Origin: Facilibium subflavum | GTDB taxonomy: Bacteria; Pseudomonadota; Gammaproteobacteria; Francisellales; Francisellaceae | Length of the DNA: 64,000 nt | Direction of reading: 5' to 3' | NCBI RefSeq assembly: GCF_003574485.1 | Contig: NZ_QLIT01000048.1 | Coordinates: 1 to 64,000, forward strand | Shown here: positions 25,148 through 36,028 of the stretch, one piece after another | How the letters are laid out: each line of letters begins with the position of its first letter | Numbering within the stretch: position 1 is the stretch's first letter | The notes under the pieces: model-generated | Database searches by the model: none | What the model was told of the DNA's origin: nothing | Seen by the model: the letters and a program-made list of their open reading frames with translations, nothing else | Position numbers and translations under genes: made by a program

Positions 25148-25759
25148 TTAAGTGTTAGGTTGCAAAGCAAGCGATAAGAGGCTTTGATGTATTTGTGCAA
25201 CTTTACTCAGAAGGCTATGTTTGTCACCATTATTTTCAATGACAAAGTCACTAAAAGCTTTTCGCTCATTATCTGAAATTTGGCTATTGATCATGGCGTG
25301 TGCTTGTGTATAGGTTTGATTGTCACGTTGCATAATTCGTGTGATCTTGGTGTTTTTATCAGCAACAACTGTGATAATTTTTTGTAAATAAGGATAGTGC
25401 GATAAAGAATCCTTTGTTAATAAGGGGATATCAATTAAAGTATAAGGGCTTTGGCTTTTCTCAAGCGCAGTATGGATATGTTCACGGATAACAGGATGGG
25501 TAAGTTGATTCAGATGCTCTCGTGCTTTGTGATTGCTTGTGATGATTTGCCGTAAAATCGGGCGGTCAACCTGGCCGTCTTTGGTGAGCACTGTATCACC
25601 AAAATAAGCGGCAATATCAGCGATGACGGCCTTTTCTTGTAAAACTGCTTTAGCAATGCGATCAGCACAGATAACATCGATATCAAACTTTTCAGAGAAT
25701 AATTGGGCAACGGTTGTTTTTCCGCTGCCAATACCGCCTGTTAAACCAACTGCATACAT
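25148..25759 (-). CDS. coaE: dephospho-CoA kinase
   Basis: A 203-residue CoaE: P-loop GLTGGIGSGKTT at residues 5-16, ICADRIAKAVLQ (substrate Asp), VDRPILRQIITSN, HPVIREHIHTAL, and the lid region ending in RIMQRDNQT. It phosphorylates dephospho-CoA at the 3'-hydroxyl in the last step of coenzyme A synthesis. Monocistronic here, on the minus strand and diverging from pyrB. Confidence 0.95.
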   Translation of the reverse strand: MYAVGLTGGIGSGKTTVAQLFSEKFDIDVICADRIAKAVLQEKAVIADIAAYFGDTVLTKDGQVDRPILRQIITSNHKAREHLNQLTHPVIREHIHTALEKSQSPYTLIDIPLLTKDSLSHYPYLQKIITVVADKNTKITRIMQRDNQTYTQAHAMINSQISDNERKAFSDFVIENNGDKHSLLSKVAQIHQSLLSLALQPNT

Positions 25760-25882
25760 ATTGTATATACCTTTTTATTGTTTGTTGTTATACTCGCAAG
25801 GCAAGTAAACAAGCGTAAAGCTATGCGAAACTAAGCATACCATAGTTTATACCACGCATGAATGATTTGGCGGAGAAAATGG

Positions 25883-26782
25883 ATGAATAAACACTTGGTT
25901 GATATCAATCAGTTAACAAAAGATGATTTAAATAGACTATTGGGTTTGGCTGAAAAAGCAAAACAAGGTGAGTTAGACAATACGTTAAATGATAAAATCA
26001 TTGCCAGTTGCTTTTTTGAAGCATCAACGAGAACCCGTTTATCATTTGAAACCGCCATTCACCGTTTAGGTGCAAAGATTATCGGCTTTTCTGATAGTCG
26101 TAATACTTCATTTGGACAAAAAGGGGAGAGTTTAGCAGATACCATCTATATGCTAAATGCGTATGCCGATGCAATTATAATGCGTCATCCTGAACCACAA
26201 AGTGCATTAAAAGCCACAAAGATTTCACAAATTCCTGTGATTAATGCTGGTGATGGTGCCAACCAGCACCCAACACAAACGCTACTGGATTTATATACCA
26301 TCCAACAAAAATTTAAAAGGATTGATGGTTTGAAAATTGCGATGGTTGGTGATTTAAAATACGGTCGTACCGTGCATTCTTTATCTTATGCATTAACACA
26401 ATATAATGATATTACCATTTATTATGTTGCACCTGATCAATTACAAATACCACCAGATATCATTGATCAATTAAAGCAAAAAAATATACAGATTAATTTT
26501 GAACAATCACTTGAAGCGGCGTTGCCTTTTGTTGATGTCTGTTATATGACACGCTTACAAAAAGAGCGTTTTACCGATGAGATACATGACTTTGGCTATG
26601 TATTGACAAAGGCTTTACTGATGAGATATGCACAAAAGCACTTAATTGTTATGCATCCACTGCCACGGGTTGGTGAGATTTGTGAATCGGTAGATCAAAC
26701 AGAACATGCCTGGTATTTCAAACAGGCAAAAAATGGTGTGTATATGCGCCAGGCTTTGTTATATAGCTTACTTCATGCTTAA
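25883..26782 (+). CDS. pyrB: aspartate carbamoyltransferase catalytic subunit
   Basis: A 299-residue ATCase. Carbamoyl-phosphate loop FFEASTRTRLSFE (about 50-62), GQKGESLADT, HPEPQ with VINAGDGANQHPTQTLLDLY, and MHPLPRVGEI are all present. It forms carbamoyl-aspartate in de novo pyrimidine synthesis. The ATG at 25883 is preferred to 25862 because GGAG lies about 8 bases upstream. No pyrI regulatory subunit or pyrC lies nearby, so this is probably a stand-alone trimeric or otherwise regulated enzyme. Confidence 0.95.
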   Translation: MNKHLVDINQLTKDDLNRLLGLAEKAKQGELDNTLNDKIIASCFFEASTRTRLSFETAIHRLGAKIIGFSDSRNTSFGQKGESLADTIYMLNAYADAIIMRHPEPQSALKATKISQIPVINAGDGANQHPTQTLLDLYTIQQKFKRIDGLKIAMVGDLKYGRTVHSLSYALTQYNDITIYYVAPDQLQIPPDIIDQLKQKNIQINFEQSLEAALPFVDVCYMTRLQKERFTDEIHDFGYVLTKALLMRYAQKHLIVMHPLPRVGEICESVDQTEHAWYFKQAKNGVYMRQALLYSLLHA

Positions 26783-26868
26783 AGTGCATTCACAAGCAAA
26801 CACAGGTTGCAAATCTTTGGCAATTCTTTAAGCTAAAGCTTACATGCTTTTATGGGATTAAAACACGG

Positions 26869-28218
26869 ATGAAAAAAATTCATTACCCAAAAGAAATTGC
26901 ACGCTCAACGATGTATGGTGGTGTGACAGGTGTGCTTGTTGGTTGTGTCGGTGCATTGTTTCAGCTATGTATTCATTGGATTGATGCAGGCCAACAAGCT
27001 GCCTTTAATGCACTTTATGATCATTTATTTTTAAAATGTCTGTTGGCAGTAGTCTTATCAACTACCTTTTTAGTGTTATCCTTACTTATTGTTCGTAAGC
27101 TTGTACCAGAAACTGCAGGCAGTGGTGTGCAGGAAATCGAAGGGGTTTTGGAAAACAAAAGACAGTTAAATGGCTGGCGTGTATTACCGGCAAAATTTAT
27201 CGGTGGTGTGCTGTCTTTGTCAAGTGGTTTGGTATTAGGAAGAGAAGGACCAACGATTCAGATGGGGGGTGCAATTGGCCAATGGGTGAAAAATATATTC
27301 CGCCTGGATGAGCAGCATGCACATATTTTAATTGCAGCTGGTGCAGGTGCGGGATTGGCGGCGGCATTTGATGCACCCTTGGCAGGTATCTTATTTGTGA
27401 TCGAAGAGATGCGCCAGCAATTTAAATATAGTTTTCGCTCGATGCAAACGGTTATTATTGCCTGTGTTGTTGCCGATATTTTCTTACAGATGATTTTACA
27501 AAGTGGTGGTTATAATATTCGTCAGATGATGGATATTGATATGACAACCTATAAGGCTGTGCCATTATCAAGCTTATGGCTATTTATTTTATTTGGCGCC
27601 ATTTTTGGCGCATTAGGGGTTTTATTTAATAAATATCTTATTCGATCGTTGAATTTTTTTGCCAGAAAAAATAATAAAATATTTTGGCGATGGATTGTTG
27701 TTATCGGTGTGGCAACAGGGCTTTTAATGGTCTTTTTCCCGCAGGTTGTCGGTGGGGGATATAAGGTGATGCCTGAAGCATTACATGGCAATATCACATT
27801 GGCTATCTTGATCATGCTTTTTGTATTACGCTTTGCGACAACGTTAATCAGTTATGGTACAGGGGTGCCAGGCGGAATTTTTGCCCCCATGCTTGCATTG
27901 GGGACAATTTTTGGTATGTTTTTTGGTACATTGGCAAATTTTCTATTCCCAGAGTTAATTCCAAATCCGCAAGTGTTTGCAGTAGCGGGCATGAGTGCTT
28001 TATTTACTGCTACGGTTAGCGCGCCGTTAACTGGTATCGTGCTGGTGGTAGAGATGACGATGAACTATGCCTTAATTCTTCCATTAATATTAACGTGCTT
28101 TAGTGCCACAATTGCAGCTATTTTTATGGGTGGAAGCCCTATCTACAGCACACTTTTATCAAGAACACTGGTGCTTGCAAAGCGTAAAAAACTCTATTTA
28201 TTTGGGATAAGAAAATAG
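26869..28218 (+). CDS. clcA: ClC-family chloride/proton antiporter
   Basis: A 449-residue membrane protein with about 16-18 hydrophobic helices and the ClC signatures: GSGVQEIEG (chloride-binding Ser), GREGPTIQMGG (external gating Glu), the internal proton Glu in FVIEEMRQQF, GVPGGIFAPMLALG, and the Tyr in EMTMNYALILPL. These match the 2 Cl-:1 H+ exchangers of the E. coli ClcA type, which support extreme acid resistance. There are no C-terminal CBS domains, as in bacterial ClcA. It lies alone between pyrB and proB. Confidence 0.94.
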   Translation: MKKIHYPKEIARSTMYGGVTGVLVGCVGALFQLCIHWIDAGQQAAFNALYDHLFLKCLLAVVLSTTFLVLSLLIVRKLVPETAGSGVQEIEGVLENKRQLNGWRVLPAKFIGGVLSLSSGLVLGREGPTIQMGGAIGQWVKNIFRLDEQHAHILIAAGAGAGLAAAFDAPLAGILFVIEEMRQQFKYSFRSMQTVIIACVVADIFLQMILQSGGYNIRQMMDIDMTTYKAVPLSSLWLFILFGAIFGALGVLFNKYLIRSLNFFARKNNKIFWRWIVVIGVATGLLMVFFPQVVGGGYKVMPEALHGNITLAILIMLFVLRFATTLISYGTGVPGGIFAPMLALGTIFGMFFGTLANFLFPELIPNPQVFAVAGMSALFTATVSAPLTGIVLVVEMTMNYALILPLILTCFSATIAAIFMGGSPIYSTLLSRTLVLAKRKKLYLFGIRK

Positions 28219-28299
28219 CCTGTTGCAGCTGATTATAGCTTTCTAAGATCACGGATTTAACTTTAATATTTCGTTTGAAATCAGATGTGATATAGTTAA

Positions 28300-29439
28300 A
28301 TGAAGTATCGTGATAATAACAAACCCATGCGTAGCCATATTGAACAAAAAAAACGAATTATCATTAAAATAGGCTCAGCCTTATTGGTTGATGCTGGTTA
28401 TCAATTAAATGAAACCTGGCTTAATGCATTGGCTTATGATGTTGCTTCTTTAAAAGAAAAAGGGATTGAAGTTATTATTGTTTCTTCTGGTTCAGTTGCT
28501 TTAGGACGTCAGATTTTACGTTGTACGAATCGAAAGTGTACATTAGCTGAAAAGCAAGCTGCAGCAAGTATTGGGCAGATTCAACTGGCTAACGCCTATA
28601 AGCGGATATTTTATGATTATAAAATGAATGTGGCACAGGTTTTATTGAGTATTGATGACAGTGAAACAAGGCATCGTTATATCAATGCGCAAAATACATT
28701 ACAAACGCTGTTGAAGTTTAATGTTGTGCCGATTATTAATGAAAATGACACGGTAGCAACGACTGAAATCAGCTATGGTGATAATGATCGCTTGGCAGCA
28801 CGGGTGGCACAGATGGTTGAGGCTGATTTATTAATTCTTTTATCAGATATTGATGGGCTTTATAGTGCAAATCCTCACTTTGAGAAAACGGCGAAGTTTA
28901 TCCCAATTGTTGATAAAATTGATGCAGATATTCGTTCAATGGCAGGACAAAGCCACACAAAAATTAGCTCTGGTGGCATGATAACAAAGATTATGGCTGC
29001 AGAAATCGCCACAAAAAATGGCTGTGATATGATTTTATGTCGTGGCAATATCCAAAACCCGATAGCCCATCTTTTAAAACAGGAGCGATATACGCTTTTT
29101 AAGGCGCAGCCTTTAACACAAAATGCCAAAAAGCGCTGGTTGGCTCATCATTTGCAGCATCAAGGACAGATTGTTGTTGATGCTGGAACCGTTGAGGCGC
29201 TGTTGCTTGGTAATAGTCTGCTTGCTGCCGGTGTAACCGCCTGTGATGGTATGTTTAAAAAAGGCGATATTGTCAATATTTGTGATCAAAACAGGCAGGT
29301 TATTGCCGTTGGTATGGTGAATTTTAGTCAGGAAACGCTTGATAAAATAAAAGGCAAAACGCGCCAGCAGATTGAAATGTATTTAAATAATAAAAATGTA
29401 AAAGCCGTTGTGCATCGAAATGATATGGTAGTGGTATAA
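28300..29439 (+). CDS. proB: glutamate 5-kinase
   Basis: A 379-residue ProB with an amino-acid-kinase domain (IIIKIGSALLV, IIVSSGSVALGRQ, VVPIINENDTVAT, YGDNDRLAARVAQMVEADLLILLSDIDGLYS split around its conserved loops) and a C-terminal PUA domain (GQIVVDAGTVEALL, KGDIVNICD). It phosphorylates glutamate in the first step of proline synthesis and is usually feedback-inhibited by proline. It heads a proB-proA operon with two bases between the genes. The start may instead be the ATG at 28327; neither ATG has a clear SD. Confidence 0.95.
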   Translation: MKYRDNNKPMRSHIEQKKRIIIKIGSALLVDAGYQLNETWLNALAYDVASLKEKGIEVIIVSSGSVALGRQILRCTNRKCTLAEKQAAASIGQIQLANAYKRIFYDYKMNVAQVLLSIDDSETRHRYINAQNTLQTLLKFNVVPIINENDTVATTEISYGDNDRLAARVAQMVEADLLILLSDIDGLYSANPHFEKTAKFIPIVDKIDADIRSMAGQSHTKISSGGMITKIMAAEIATKNGCDMILCRGNIQNPIAHLLKQERYTLFKAQPLTQNAKKRWLAHHLQHQGQIVVDAGTVEALLLGNSLLAAGVTACDGMFKKGDIVNICDQNRQVIAVGMVNFSQETLDKIKGKTRQQIEMYLNNKNVKAVVHRNDMVVV

Positions 29440-29441
29440 AC

Positions 29442-30710
29442 ATGAAAACAGTACAAGAGAAGATTCAACAACAATGTCGTTTGGTCAAAGAAAATGCAAA
29501 ATACTTCGCAGTAAGCACTGATGATGTAAGAAACAAGGTATTAAAAGCAATGGCAGAAGCATTGCTTAGACATAAAAAAGCCATTTTATATGCCAACCAT
29601 GAAGATATCAAAAATGCGCATAAGAAAGGCTTATCGCTGGCAATGATCGACCGATTATCGTTGGATGAGATCGGTATTGAGAAAATGGCGGCAGGATTGA
29701 TTGAGATTTCAAAACAGCCTGATCCATTGAATAAGATACTATCACACACAACCCGCCCAAGTGGACTTGATATTAAAGCAATCAGTGTTCCACTTGGGGT
29801 GATTGCGGTAATTTATGAGTCAAGGCCAAATGTGACAGTAGATGCGGCAGGACTTTGTTTAAAATCTGGCAATGGGGTGCTCTTGCGTGGTGGTTCAGAA
29901 TGTTTACATTCTAACAGGGCGATTATGGCGGCATTACATGAGGGACTTTTAGCGGCTGGTATGCCCACTGAGGCTATTGAAATGGTCGCGGTACAAGAAA
30001 GACAAGCGATTGATTATCTGGTGCAGCAGGATCGTTATATCGATGTAATTGTCCCTCGTGGTGGTAAAGCTTTAATCGAGCATTTAACCAAACACAGCAA
30101 AATTCCTTTATTCAAACACTTGGATGGTATTTGTCATAGCTATATTCATCAAGATGCCGATATCGATAAAGCAGTTGATGTTTGTGTTAACGCAAAAATG
30201 CGCCGTGTGTCAATTTGTGGTGCAACAGAAACCATTTTGATAGATAAAAAAATTATCAATATACATTTGCCAAAATTATTAGCAGCGTTGCAGGCACAAG
30301 GTTGCGCGCTTTATCTGGATAGTTTTTTGTATCAGATCTTCTCTGAAGATTTCACTTGTGAAAAGGCCTGTGAACAGGATTGGTCAACAGAGTATCTAGA
30401 TGCGATCGTTTCAATAAAATCGGTTAATGGTATTCAAGAAGCAATCGATCATATTAACAAGTACGGCTCTCATCACACCGATGCCATTATCACAGAAGAC
30501 CAAAGTGCTGCTGAGCTGTTTTTTCAAGAAATAGATAGCGCAGTTGTCATGCATAATACTTCAACACAGTTCTCTGATGGTGGGGAGTTTGGTATGGGTG
30601 CTGAGATTGGTATTTCAACGGGAAAACTCCACGCCAGAGGGCCTGTTGGGGTTCAGCAGCTGACAACTTTTAAATATTGTGTCACAAGTGATGGTTCAAC
30701 GCGTAATTAG
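29442..30710 (+). CDS. proA: gamma-glutamyl phosphate reductase
   Basis: A 422-residue ProA of the aldehyde-dehydrogenase fold. PLGVIAVIYESRPNVTVDAAGLCLKSGN is visible around residues 113-140 in pieces, the catalytic Cys lies in the VSICGATETIL segment, and SAVVMHNTSTQFSDGGEFGMGAEIG forms the conserved end. It reduces glutamyl-5-phosphate to the semialdehyde with NADPH, the step after ProB, with which it is co-transcribed. Length is normal. Confidence 0.95.
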   Translation: MKTVQEKIQQQCRLVKENAKYFAVSTDDVRNKVLKAMAEALLRHKKAILYANHEDIKNAHKKGLSLAMIDRLSLDEIGIEKMAAGLIEISKQPDPLNKILSHTTRPSGLDIKAISVPLGVIAVIYESRPNVTVDAAGLCLKSGNGVLLRGGSECLHSNRAIMAALHEGLLAAGMPTEAIEMVAVQERQAIDYLVQQDRYIDVIVPRGGKALIEHLTKHSKIPLFKHLDGICHSYIHQDADIDKAVDVCVNAKMRRVSICGATETILIDKKIINIHLPKLLAALQAQGCALYLDSFLYQIFSEDFTCEKACEQDWSTEYLDAIVSIKSVNGIQEAIDHINKYGSHHTDAIITEDQSAAELFFQEIDSAVVMHNTSTQFSDGGEFGMGAEIGISTGKLHARGPVGVQQLTTFKYCVTSDGSTRN

Positions 30711-30785
30711 CTGTTTTTGCTTTACCAGTTAAGTCAAGAAATACTGTAAAATGGTTTATGGGTGGTATATAATGTTGCCTATTGA

Positions 30786-31820
<1,035 letters not shown>

Positions 31821-31892
31821 AATACATGGCAGATAAATTATCGTTTGTATCTTTAGAAAAATAGAAATAGATGAAATTAAGGATTTAAAATA

Positions 31893-34262
31893 ATGAAGTT
31901 TAGCCAAAAGTGGTTGGATTGTTTTTTAGATGAAACATTAGAAACAAAGGCACTGGCAGAGAAATTAACGCTTGCTGGCGTAGAAGTTGATGCGATTGAT
32001 GCGGTAAGCCAACCATTTCAAGGTGTTGTTGTTGGCCAGATTATTACGATAAAAAAACATCCAGATGCGGATAAATTAAATATTTGTGAAGTTGATGTTA
32101 ACCAAGAGAATTTATTGACAATTGTCTGTGGTGCTTCGAATATTTATGAAGGAATGAAAGCGCCTGTTGCTTTGATTGGTGCGGTACTTCCAGGTGATTT
32201 TAAAATCAAAAAAAGCAAGCTTCGTGGCCAGGAATCTTTTGGCATGCTGTGCTCGGCAAAGGAGCTGACAATCGCTGAGGATGCTGAAGGGTTGCTTGAG
32301 CTGCCTGAAGAAGCACCTGTTGGTGCTGATATTCGCGAGTATTTAGCGCTTGATGATGTTAGCATTGAAGTGGATTTAACGCCTAATCGAGCGGATTGTT
32401 TAAGTGTTTATGGGATTGCCAGGGAAGTATCGGCTTTAACGGGGATTCATTTAAAACCATTAGAAATCATACCGCAGCCTTTTGTTACTGAAAAGACAAA
32501 GAAAATCACCTTGCAGGCAACAAAAGCCTGTCCGCAGTATTATGGACGTTTAATAGAAAATATTAACCTTGATGCTAAAACACCTTTATGGATGCAAGAA
32601 CGCCTGCGCCGAAGCGGGCTTCGACCGGTGTCTGTGATCGTGGATATTACCAATTATGTATTGTTAGAACTTGGTCAGCCAATGCATGCTTTTGATGCAG
32701 ATAAATTAGGTGATGAGATTTATATCCGCTTTGCTAAAGAAGCTGAAGAAATTGTTTTGCTTGATGAAACAAAGGTGACGCTTTTAGAGGGTACACTTGT
32801 TATTGCAGATGAGCATAAGCCCCAAGCTATTGCTGGTGTAATGGGTGGTTTAGATTCTTGTGTGGATAATAATACAAAAAATATTTTTTTAGAAAGTGCT
32901 TATTTTGCACCTGAATATGTTGCGGGGAAAGCCAGAAAATATGGTTTGCATACGGATTCATCTCATCGTTATGAACGTGGCGTTGATCCAATGCTTGCCA
33001 AACAGGCTATTGAATATGCAACAGCACTGATTACTGATATTGCAGGAGGTAAACCAGCAAAAGTATCGATGGCATCCGATTTTACTTTTAATCCACCAAA
33101 GGTTAATCTGTCTTTATCCCGTGTTAATCGAATTTTGGGTGTCAGCCTTGATGAGGCATTTGTCGAAAAAACATTGACACGTTTAAACATGAATTGGCAT
33201 AAGTTATCTCAAAGTAGTTGGCAGGTAACCCCACCTAGCTATCGTTTTGATATTGCAATTGAAGAAGATCTGATTGAGGAAGTAGGGCGCTTATATGGGT
33301 ATCAAAACTTGCCTGTAAGTATGCCAAAAATGCAATTAACAGCGCAAACAGTAAAAGAAGGTGTTGCAGAGTCTCGATTGAAAACAGCACTTATCGATCG
33401 CGGATTTTATGAAACAATTCATTATAGTTTTATCGAGCCAAAACTTGATGCGTTTTTCTTTGATCAAAAAGGTCTTATGTTGCAAAATCCTATTTCTCAA
33501 GACATGTCCGTTATGCGACAAAGCCTGATACCAGGATTGCTATTGAGCTTTAAATCAAATTTAAACCGCCAGCAGCCACGTATTCGCTTGTTTGAAACCG
33601 GCGTTTGCTTTCATCCAAATAAGCAAGGTAGTTATAATGAGACGCAGAAAATAGCAGGTCTTGCTTTTGGTGCATTAACGCCATTGAACTGGCAAGATAA
33701 AAAAGCAAGTGATTTTTATACGGTTAAATCAGATGTTGAAGCTTTGTTGTCTTTAACACAGAAGCCTTATCATTTTGGGGTTTGTGATGACATAAAATGG
33801 TTACACCCTGGCCAGTCAGCTTATATTTATCAAGGTAATCAAAGCGTAGGACTTATTGGTGTTTTACATCCTTCTGTATTAAAATTAATGCAAATTAAAG
33901 CAAAAGCGCCAATTGTTTTTGAGATGGATGCGGCAGTGCTTTTAGATAAAAAAGTCTCAAGCTTTCAACCAATATCGAAATACCCATCAGTTGTTCGTGA
34001 CCTTGCCATTACGGTGAATCAAGAGATTCCAGCTCAAAGCATTATTGATACAATTCATCATGCAGGTATCAGTATGCTCAAACAGGTTGATACTTTTGAT
34101 GTCTATACGGGGCAGAATATTGCAGAAGATCAAAAGAGTATTGCATTAAGCTTAAGCTTTCAGGCAGATACACATACCTTAACGGATGATGAAATCACAA
34201 AAATGACAGGGCAGATTATCGAGTTGTTATCAACAACATATAACGCAACGCTTAGAGCTTAG
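31893..34262 (+). CDS. pheT: phenylalanyl-tRNA synthetase beta subunit
   Basis: A 789-residue PheT with the standard domain order: N-terminal OB-fold tRNA-binding domain (about 39-148, VVGQIITIKKHPDADKL and LRGQESFGMLCSAKE), B3/B4 editing domain (SVIVDITNYVLLELGQPMH), B5 domain, the catalytic-like core (RLFETGVCFHP), and a C-terminal ferredoxin-like anticodon-binding domain (ISKYPSVVRDLAITV). It supplies editing and tRNA recognition to the PheST enzyme. It starts 72 bases after pheS. Confidence 0.97.
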   Translation: MKFSQKWLDCFLDETLETKALAEKLTLAGVEVDAIDAVSQPFQGVVVGQIITIKKHPDADKLNICEVDVNQENLLTIVCGASNIYEGMKAPVALIGAVLPGDFKIKKSKLRGQESFGMLCSAKELTIAEDAEGLLELPEEAPVGADIREYLALDDVSIEVDLTPNRADCLSVYGIAREVSALTGIHLKPLEIIPQPFVTEKTKKITLQATKACPQYYGRLIENINLDAKTPLWMQERLRRSGLRPVSVIVDITNYVLLELGQPMHAFDADKLGDEIYIRFAKEAEEIVLLDETKVTLLEGTLVIADEHKPQAIAGVMGGLDSCVDNNTKNIFLESAYFAPEYVAGKARKYGLHTDSSHRYERGVDPMLAKQAIEYATALITDIAGGKPAKVSMASDFTFNPPKVNLSLSRVNRILGVSLDEAFVEKTLTRLNMNWHKLSQSSWQVTPPSYRFDIAIEEDLIEEVGRLYGYQNLPVSMPKMQLTAQTVKEGVAESRLKTALIDRGFYETIHYSFIEPKLDAFFFDQKGLMLQNPISQDMSVMRQSLIPGLLLSFKSNLNRQQPRIRLFETGVCFHPNKQGSYNETQKIAGLAFGALTPLNWQDKKASDFYTVKSDVEALLSLTQKPYHFGVCDDIKWLHPGQSAYIYQGNQSVGLIGVLHPSVLKLMQIKAKAPIVFEMDAAVLLDKKVSSFQPISKYPSVVRDLAITVNQEIPAQSIIDTIHHAGISMLKQVDTFDVYTGQNIAEDQKSIALSLSFQADTHTLTDDEITKMTGQIIELLSTTYNATLRA

Positions 34263-34267
34263 GCACT

Positions 34268-34558
34268 ATGATGAAGACATTGACAAAGAAGGATTTGGTC
34301 AATGCAGTGTCACAGGGTATGGCGATGGACACTGCTGGCGCAAATCACTGTGTTGAGCAGTTTTTTGCAACCTTGACAGCGCTTTTGTCAACAGGGCATC
34401 ACATACGTTTGAAGAACTTTGGCAAGTTTGAAATTCAACAAAAATCACCTAGACTTGGAAGAAACCCCAAAACAAAAGAAACCGTTCAAATTCCGGCGTT
34501 AACAAGGGTAGCATTTAAACCGAGCGATGCGTTAAAAAAACGGCTGAACCAGCCATAA
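34268..34558 (+). CDS. ihfA: integration host factor alpha subunit
   Basis: A 96-residue HU/IHF-fold protein: TLTKKDLVNAVSQ, the signature GHHIRLKNFGKFEIQQKSPR and GRNPKTKE at the beta-arm, where the Pro that intercalates into DNA lies. The pheT-ihfA adjacency (5 bases) is the conserved gammaproteobacterial position of ihfA, which separates it from HU and IhfB. IHF bends DNA at specific sites for replication, recombination and transcription. The start may be the first or second of two adjacent ATGs. Confidence 0.93.
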   Translation: MMKTLTKKDLVNAVSQGMAMDTAGANHCVEQFFATLTALLSTGHHIRLKNFGKFEIQQKSPRLGRNPKTKETVQIPALTRVAFKPSDALKKRLNQP

Positions 34559-34645
34559 ATACGCTACTTCGTGTTTATTAAGTGATAATAAAACTTACAA
34601 GTGTACTGCACTAAAGGTATAAGTTGTGTAAGGTGGGTAGATGTG

Positions 34646-35965
34646 ATGAAAAAAATAATACTAATTATTCTTTGCTGTTACAGTTGTCTTTTTTATGCTG
34701 TGGGCGTTTTTGCGGCATCTGACAAAATCAGTGAAGAAGAAATTGAGAAACTCTCACGCAGTATCCAGCTTGTTAAACAAATGTATGTTGAAGAGTTGTC
34801 GGATAAGGAAATTTTTGAGGCAGCAATCGATGGAATGTTGCAATCATTGGATCCACATTCAGAATACTTAAGCAAAAATGATTTGGTAGATTTAGAGCTA
34901 TCGACAACAGGAAAATTTGCAGGGCTTGGGATGCATGTAACCAAAAGCGATGATGTGATTAAAGTTATCTCCGCTATTGATAACACCCCAGCATATAAGG
35001 CAGGCATTCAACCTGGCGATTTGATTATTAAAATTGATGACCATGTGGTCTCAGGAATGACGCTTGATGAGGCTGTTTCTCATATGCGTGGCGAGACTGG
35101 GACAAAAGTAAAACTCACAATTTTGCGTGCAAAAGTTGCAAAGCCAATCCAACTAACCTTGGCACGCGAGACTATTATCGTTGATTCTGTATCAGCAAAA
35201 CTACTTGAGGATAACTATGGTTATATTCGTATCAGCCAATTTCAAAAAGACACTGCAAAAGATGTTAAAAATCAAATTGATCAATTGCAGGTTAAAAATA
35301 AAATACCATTAAAGGGGCTTGTGCTGGATTTACGGAACAATCCTGGTGGTCTGTTAGAAGCAGCCGTTGGTGTGAGTGATATTTTCTTAGAAAACCCACT
35401 TTCGGTTAAGCACAAAATTGTTGATATTAAGTCACGTACGCCTGAGGAGTCATTAACCAGTTATGTCATCACAAAGGATTATAGTAATAAACTGCCTTTG
35501 GTTGTGCTTGTTAATATGGGTTCTGCATCTGCTTCTGAAATTGTTGCCGGTGCGCTGCAGGATCACAGACGAGCAATTATCGTTGGTGAGAAAACATTTG
35601 GTAAAGGCTCTGTGCAAACGGTGATCCCTGTTTCTAGAGATACGGCAATAAAGCTTACAACAGCACGTTATTACACGCCAAAAGGTCGCAGTATACAAGG
35701 CCAGGGCATTATTCCAGATATTATTATAAAACAAAAGCAGTTCATCCAGGATGAAGAAGGTCGTGAAAAAGAAATGGTGATGTTTGAAGAATCAAGTTAT
35801 TCAAACGCGTTGAGTGATAATAATACGGCTGATAATTTTAGCCAAAAGCTTAAGTCATATAAAAAGCGTTATCAAGATGACGATGCATTATACCTAAAAG
35901 ATTACCAACTATTTCAGGCGTTGAAAATATTAAAAGCAGTCAGTCTAACAAAAAATCAAGAATAA
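34646..35965 (+). CDS. C-terminal processing peptidase (CtpA family, S41)
   Basis: A 439-residue exported serine protease. The signal peptide (KKIILIILCCYSCLFYAVGVFA) is followed by a helical region containing GMLQSLDPHSEYL, a PDZ domain (about 90-170, GKFAGLGMHV, AGIQPGDLIIKIDD) and the S41 core: LRNNPGGLL, GSASASEIVAGAL (nucleophile Ser) and GEKTFGKGSVQT (general-base Lys). These periplasmic proteases trim or degrade substrates such as cell-wall hydrolases. The ATG at 34646 has AAGGTGGG 9 bases upstream and puts the signal peptide first; the 34601 start does not. Size and domain order match CtpA/CtpB rather than the larger Prc. Confidence 0.92.
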   Translation: MKKIILIILCCYSCLFYAVGVFAASDKISEEEIEKLSRSIQLVKQMYVEELSDKEIFEAAIDGMLQSLDPHSEYLSKNDLVDLELSTTGKFAGLGMHVTKSDDVIKVISAIDNTPAYKAGIQPGDLIIKIDDHVVSGMTLDEAVSHMRGETGTKVKLTILRAKVAKPIQLTLARETIIVDSVSAKLLEDNYGYIRISQFQKDTAKDVKNQIDQLQVKNKIPLKGLVLDLRNNPGGLLEAAVGVSDIFLENPLSVKHKIVDIKSRTPEESLTSYVITKDYSNKLPLVVLVNMGSASASEIVAGALQDHRRAIIVGEKTFGKGSVQTVIPVSRDTAIKLTTARYYTPKGRSIQGQGIIPDIIIKQKQFIQDEEGREKEMVMFEESSYSNALSDNNTADNFSQKLKSYKKRYQDDDALYLKDYQLFQALKILKAVSLTKNQE

Positions 35966-36028
35966 GACTTTTCAGTATCCGATTTCATGCTACAATAAGC
36001 CCCTTGGTGAGATTAGTATCGTTCATAC